DNA from: DASRDU01 sp046331565
GTDB taxonomy: Bacteria; Acidobacteriota; Blastocatellia; RBC074
DNA: 64,000 nt
Direction: 5' to 3'
NCBI GenBank assembly: GCA_046331565.1
Contig: JAXLQP010000006.1
Span: 217,896 to 281,895 of the forward strand
A program made the translations under genes and the position numbers. The notes under the pieces are model-generated. The model was not told where the DNA came from. It was given only the letters and a program-made list of their open reading frames with translations, and made no database searches. Shown here piece after piece: positions 60,828-64,000 of this stretch; within the stretch, counting starts at the first letter, position 1, and every line of letters begins with the position of its first letter.

Positions 60828-62258
60828 ATGGCTAAACGTGACATCTGGCTCAGGACTTTCACCCTCTTTGTGGTCGAGAGCGGCCTGGTGATTTCGGCTG
60901 TGCTGCTGAGCCTGTACTGGCGTCTGAGGTGGGAATACGGCACAACCTTTGAAGAAGTCATTTCAAATTCCTGGGACATTGCCCGCATCCTGATTGTTAC
61001 TTTCCTCTGTCAGTTCACCTTCTATCTTTTCGGACTCTACGACATTTCCACCGCACGTTCACGCCGCGATCTGTTTGCCAGCATTGTGCAGGCAGTGGCG
61101 GTAGCGTGGATGATTCTCGGCCTGATCTTCCTGCTGATTCCGCGCATGCTGTTTGGTTACAACGATCAGGGCGGCGAGGCGAGTTACGCGAAGGGCGTGC
61201 CGATCATGTCGCTGACGATCACGCTCTTTATGATGTTCATCTGGCGCGTGGTCATTCACTGGCTGCTGAGTCATCCGGCGCTGAGCGAGCGCATTCTGAT
61301 CGTCGGCACCGGCTCAAGCGCGGTGGAACTGGCCAGAGAAGTGCTCTCGCGGCGTGACCTGGGTTATCGCGTCGTCGGTTTTGTCAGCGAGGATGAAACT
61401 GAAGTTGGCCGCAGCCTGTTCAATCCGAGCGTGGTCGGCGTCGTCAATGATCTGAATGAAATCGTCGAGCGCGAAAAGGTTGATCGCGTTGTGGTCGCGC
61501 TCTCAGACCGGCGCGGTCACCTGCCGGTTGATCAGTTGCTGCAACTGCGGTTGCAGGGCAGCGCAGTGATTGAAGAAGGCACGGCGCTCTATGAACGCAT
61601 TACGGGCCGCATCAGCGTTGAAATGCTGCGGCCAAGCTGGATCATCTTTTCGGGCGGCAGCAAACGCAGCCGCATCTGGATGACCGTGCGACGCGCGCTG
61701 AACCTGCTGATTGCGGTCGTCGGCATCATTCTTTCTTCGCCGATCTGGCTGCTGACGGCCATTGCCATCAAACTCGAATCGCCGGGGCCGGTCTTTTACA
61801 AACAGGAGCGCGTCGGCAAGAACGGGCGGCTGTTTACGATCATCAAGTTTCGTTCGATGCGCGAGGATGCCGAAAAGAACGGGCAGCCGGTCTGGGCCGC
61901 GAAGGAAGATGACCGCACCACCCGCGTCGGGCGGTTTATTCGCAAGGTCAGAATTGATGAGCTGCCGCAGTTCATCAATCTGCTCAAAGGCGAAATGGCC
62001 TTTGTCGGCCCGCGCCCTGAGCGCCCATTTTTCGTGGAGCAGTTGAGCGAACTGATCCCGTTTTATTCGCAGCGCCACCTGGTTGAACCGGGCGTGACCG
62101 GATGGGCGCAGGTCAGATATGAGTACGGCGCTTCGGTCGAAGATGCCGTGCAGAAACTGCAATACGATCTTTATTACATCAAGAACGCTTCGCTGCTCTT
62201 TGACTTGTGGATCATGCTTGAATCCATCAAGATCATTCTGTTCGGGCGCGGGCGTTAG
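60828..62258 (+). CDS. Undecaprenyl-phosphate sugar phosphotransferase (WcaJ/WbaP type)
   Basis: A 476-residue membrane enzyme that puts the first sugar phosphate on undecaprenyl phosphate. Four spans in the first 140 residues are followed by a CoA-binding-like domain (I-L-I-V-G-T-G-S-S-A) and a further span near 290. The catalytic part has S-P-G-P-V-F-Y-K-Q-E-R-V-G, K-F-R-S-M, L-P-Q-F-I-N-L-L-K-G-E-M and V-G-P-R-P-E-R-P. All landmarks are present. It starts the lipid-linked repeat unit of the polysaccharide. Confidence 0.95.
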   Translation: MAKRDIWLRTFTLFVVESGLVISAVLLSLYWRLRWEYGTTFEEVISNSWDIARILIVTFLCQFTFYLFGLYDISTARSRRDLFASIVQAVAVAWMILGLIFLLIPRMLFGYNDQGGEASYAKGVPIMSLTITLFMMFIWRVVIHWLLSHPALSERILIVGTGSSAVELAREVLSRRDLGYRVVGFVSEDETEVGRSLFNPSVVGVVNDLNEIVEREKVDRVVVALSDRRGHLPVDQLLQLRLQGSAVIEEGTALYERITGRISVEMLRPSWIIFSGGSKRSRIWMTVRRALNLLIAVVGIILSSPIWLLTAIAIKLESPGPVFYKQERVGKNGRLFTIIKFRSMREDAEKNGQPVWAAKEDDRTTRVGRFIRKVRIDELPQFINLLKGEMAFVGPRPERPFFVEQLSELIPFYSQRHLVEPGVTGWAQVRYEYGASVEDAVQKLQYDLYYIKNASLLFDLWIMLESIKIILFGRGR

Positions 62259-62325
62259 TCGCACGACTGATGGGCGACGTGAGCAAGTTCCGGGTTGGTT
62301 CCTGGGTTCTTTTACGGAGGTCAGC

Positions 62326-63159
62326 ATGAAAAGATCACTCAACTACTGTTTCAGATTTCTCTCTGTTGCGCTGCTGACCGGAATCCTGACGGTGATGATT
62401 CCGGCGCAGGAAACAGAAAAGAAATCGGAACCGAAAAAAGCCAAGCCTGCCGAACGAATGTCGCCCGATGAAGGCGTCGCGGGCGGAACGCAGAAAGATG
62501 ACAAGTCACTGACGGATGCTGACCGGCAGGCCGGACGCCGCGAGCTTGAAACTGAAGCCGAAGCCGAACTTCAGCCTTACCTGAACAATTATTTCAAGAC
62601 GCTGCGCTTTGGCCCGCAGGATGTCGTTTCAGTGCTGGTCTTCAATCACGAAAAGTATTCAATGCTCAACGTCACCATTCCGCCCGATGGTCGGTTGAAC
62701 TATCCGCTCATCGGTCAGGTCGTGATGGTCGGGCGCACTGCCGAAGACGTGCAGAAAGAGATTGCCGACAAGCTGAGCGAATACATCATCGAACCCAAAG
62801 TGACCGTTCAGATCGTGCAGTCGCGCAGCCTCAAATATATGGTCATCGGCGATGTCAACAAGCCGGGCGTGTTTGAAATGAATCGCCGGATGTCGCTGAT
62901 GGAAGCGATTGCCGAAGCCGGCGACATTACGCGATACGGCGACCGGTCGAAAGTCAGCGTGCTGCGCATGCAGACGGACGGATCAATCCGGCCCTATCCG
63001 GTCAACCTCAAGGAAATGCAGAGTGGCCGGGGTGCGTCGTTCTTTCTGACGCCGGGTGACGTCGTCGTGGTGCCGGGCAATAAATTCAAGACGGTTGAGA
63101 AAGTCATGCAGGTGATTACGCTCGGTTCATTTATGCGCACGATTGCTTATCCGCGCTGA
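62326..63159 (+). CDS. Polysaccharide export protein (Wza/SLBB-type)
   Basis: A 277-residue protein with a signal peptide (about 1-27). The Poly_export domain (about 85-165: F-G-P-Q-D-V-V-S-V-L-V, P-P-D-G-R-L-N-Y-P-L-I-G-Q) is followed by an SLBB domain (170-250: V-M-V-I-G-D-V-N-K-P-G-V-F) as in Wza. No lipid-anchor cysteine was seen. It forms the outer membrane exit pore. ACGGAGG is before ATG 62326; the longer frame overlaps the preceding gene. Confidence 0.92.
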   Translation: MKRSLNYCFRFLSVALLTGILTVMIPAQETEKKSEPKKAKPAERMSPDEGVAGGTQKDDKSLTDADRQAGRRELETEAEAELQPYLNNYFKTLRFGPQDVVSVLVFNHEKYSMLNVTIPPDGRLNYPLIGQVVMVGRTAEDVQKEIADKLSEYIIEPKVTVQIVQSRSLKYMVIGDVNKPGVFEMNRRMSLMEAIAEAGDITRYGDRSKVSVLRMQTDGSIRPYPVNLKEMQSGRGASFFLTPGDVVVVPGNKFKTVEKVMQVITLGSFMRTIAYPR

Positions 63160-63193
63160 AGTCATACTGCGTGCCTGTCCCTGCGGTGAAAGG

Positions 63194-63248
63194 GCGGAGG
63201 CGAAATGAATCAGGGAGATCGGCACCCGTGAATCATTGCGGCCTCCGC
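63194..63248 (+). terminator. Possible terminator after the export gene
   Basis: GCGGAGGC (63194-63201) pairs with GCCTCCGC (63241-63248), followed by ATTATTTTT. The loop is long (39 bases), so strength is doubtful; it lies just before the next gene's start. Confidence 0.4.
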
Positions 63249-63277
63249 ATTATTTTTCACGCAGCCTGCCGGGAAAG

Positions 63278-64000
63278 ATGATGAACTGCTGCCTGAAATC
63301 ACTGGAGCGGTTGACGATTGCGGGGCTGGCGCTGATCGTGCTGGCACAGCCGGTGCGCGCACAGCAGACGCCCGGAACTGAAGCGCCGAAAACGCTGCCC
63401 GCCACGCTGCGGTGGGTGCCGCAGACGAGCGGAGTGCTGGCGCGGCTCTCGTCGGTCTTTTTTGCTGATCGTGAGCACGGCTGGATTGTCGGCAGCAACA
63501 GCATTGTGCTTTCGACCGAAGACGGCGGGCAGAACTGGAAGAAAACGCAACTGGCCAATCACGAACTGCTGCGCGACCTGTTTTTCTTTGATACGCAGCG
63601 CGGCTTTCTGCTCGGTGAGTACAGTCTTTTCAATCGCACCGACAATCGCGCTCTGTCAGAGCGTTCGTTTCTGATGTCAACGTCTGATGCCGGATCATAC
63701 TGGCGCATGGCTTCGCTGGCGCGTCCGATCAGTTCAAAAAGCGATACGCTGGTGCGCTACGGCGGCGAAACGCTGCTGCGCCTGCAATTCGCTGACGACC
63801 GCACCGGCTGGGCGTGCGGTGAAACCGGTACGATTCTGGTGACGACCGATGGTGGCCGCATCTGGAAGATTCAACGCGCCGCGCAGGTGCGCAAGATTCT
63901 CTTTGGCCTGTCGGTGCTTGATGATTTGCAGGCGTGGATTGTCGGCGCGGGCGGCATGGCGCTGCGCACGGTTGACGGCGGCGAGAACTGGAACGAGCAG
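63278..64000 (+). CDS. YCF48/BNR-repeat protein (start of gene, cut by the window end)
   Basis: The first 241 residues of an exported protein (signal peptide to about 29, A-Q-P-V-R-A) with repeats of the YCF48/photosystem II assembly factor family: G-W-I-V-G-S-N-S-I-V-L-S-T-E-D-G-G-Q-N-W near 68-87, G-W-A-C-G-E-T-G-T-I-L-V-T-T-D-G-G near 178-194, and A-W-I-V-G-A-G-G near 220. Such beta-propellers also occur in exopolysaccharide loci of PEP-CTERM bacteria. The frame is open at the edge. Confidence 0.85.
   Translation, partial: MMNCCLKSLERLTIAGLALIVLAQPVRAQQTPGTEAPKTLPATLRWVPQTSGVLARLSSVFFADREHGWIVGSNSIVLSTEDGGQNWKKTQLANHELLRDLFFFDTQRGFLLGEYSLFNRTDNRALSERSFLMSTSDAGSYWRMASLARPISSKSDTLVRYGGETLLRLQFADDRTGWACGETGTILVTTDGGRIWKIQRAAQVRKILFGLSVLDDLQAWIVGAGGMALRTVDGGENWNEQ

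Overview
The window reads as a piece of a Gram-negative chromosome, most likely an acidobacterium close to Blastocatellia. This is inference from gene content: an LptD outer-membrane assembly protein, a large Oar-like TonB-dependent receptor with a carboxypeptidase-regulatory N-terminus, a PEP-CTERM protein beside an exopolysaccharide locus, a YCF48-type protein, and many palindromic intergenic repeats in an otherwise dense, GC-rich, mostly housekeeping genome. No rRNA, tRNA, CRISPR array, intact insertion sequence or prophage was seen.

Layout. 1-12000: prmC, then genes mostly on the minus strand: an SDR/DinB pair, a RibBA-type protein with a degenerate second domain, an M28 peptidase, ribE-cmk, threonine aldolase, hemW; a secreted rhodanese lies on plus. 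12200-20200 (plus): an ATP-grasp/GCS2 ligase pair, a lone CysA/PotA-like ABC ATPase, an Rrf2 regulator with its own promoter, and the Oar-like receptor. 20200-24700 (minus): S1/P1 nuclease, polyphosphate kinase, a coiled-coil protein, signal peptidase I. 24700-33000: the agmatine-to-putrescine pair aguB-aguA, a PilZ-like protein, a TPR membrane protein, a second signal peptidase I, a YggX-like protein, hypotheticals and an exported Gfo/Idh-type protein. 33300-41900: lpdA, a 2-oxoacid dehydrogenase E2, lipB and lipA (making and using lipoate), interrupted by an Rpn-like nuclease, a dicarboxylate symporter and a compositionally foreign HTH/PD-(D/E)XK protein. 41900-45100: exported methyltransferase, lactate permease, HAD hydrolase. 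45100-54900 (mainly minus): second Rpn-like protein, ceramidase-like enzyme, lptD, a double zinc-finger anti-sigma-like protein, argH, a TPR-like protein, with two candidate structured RNAs between. 55400-64000 (plus): PEP-CTERM protein with a structured leader, then Wzz-like chain-length protein, XrtA-type ATPase, BY-kinase, initiating sugar transferase, Wza-like export protein and a YCF48 protein running off the end.

Working together. ArgH with AguA/AguB suggests arginine-derived putrescine synthesis. LipA and LipB supply the lipoyl groups of the adjacent E2, which LpdA reoxidises. The last 8 kb is a polysaccharide export machine of the exosortase/PEP-CTERM kind, with the exosortase itself not in view.

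The observations most worth following are a structured RNA on the minus strand near 51.2 kb whose helix mismatches all become G-U pairs on that strand, the ATP-grasp/GCS2 pair with a histone-H1-like tail, the HTH/PD-(D/E)XK protein, the zinc-site-less RibA domain, and several families of paired inverted repeats, one of which has become the C-terminal codons of two enzymes.
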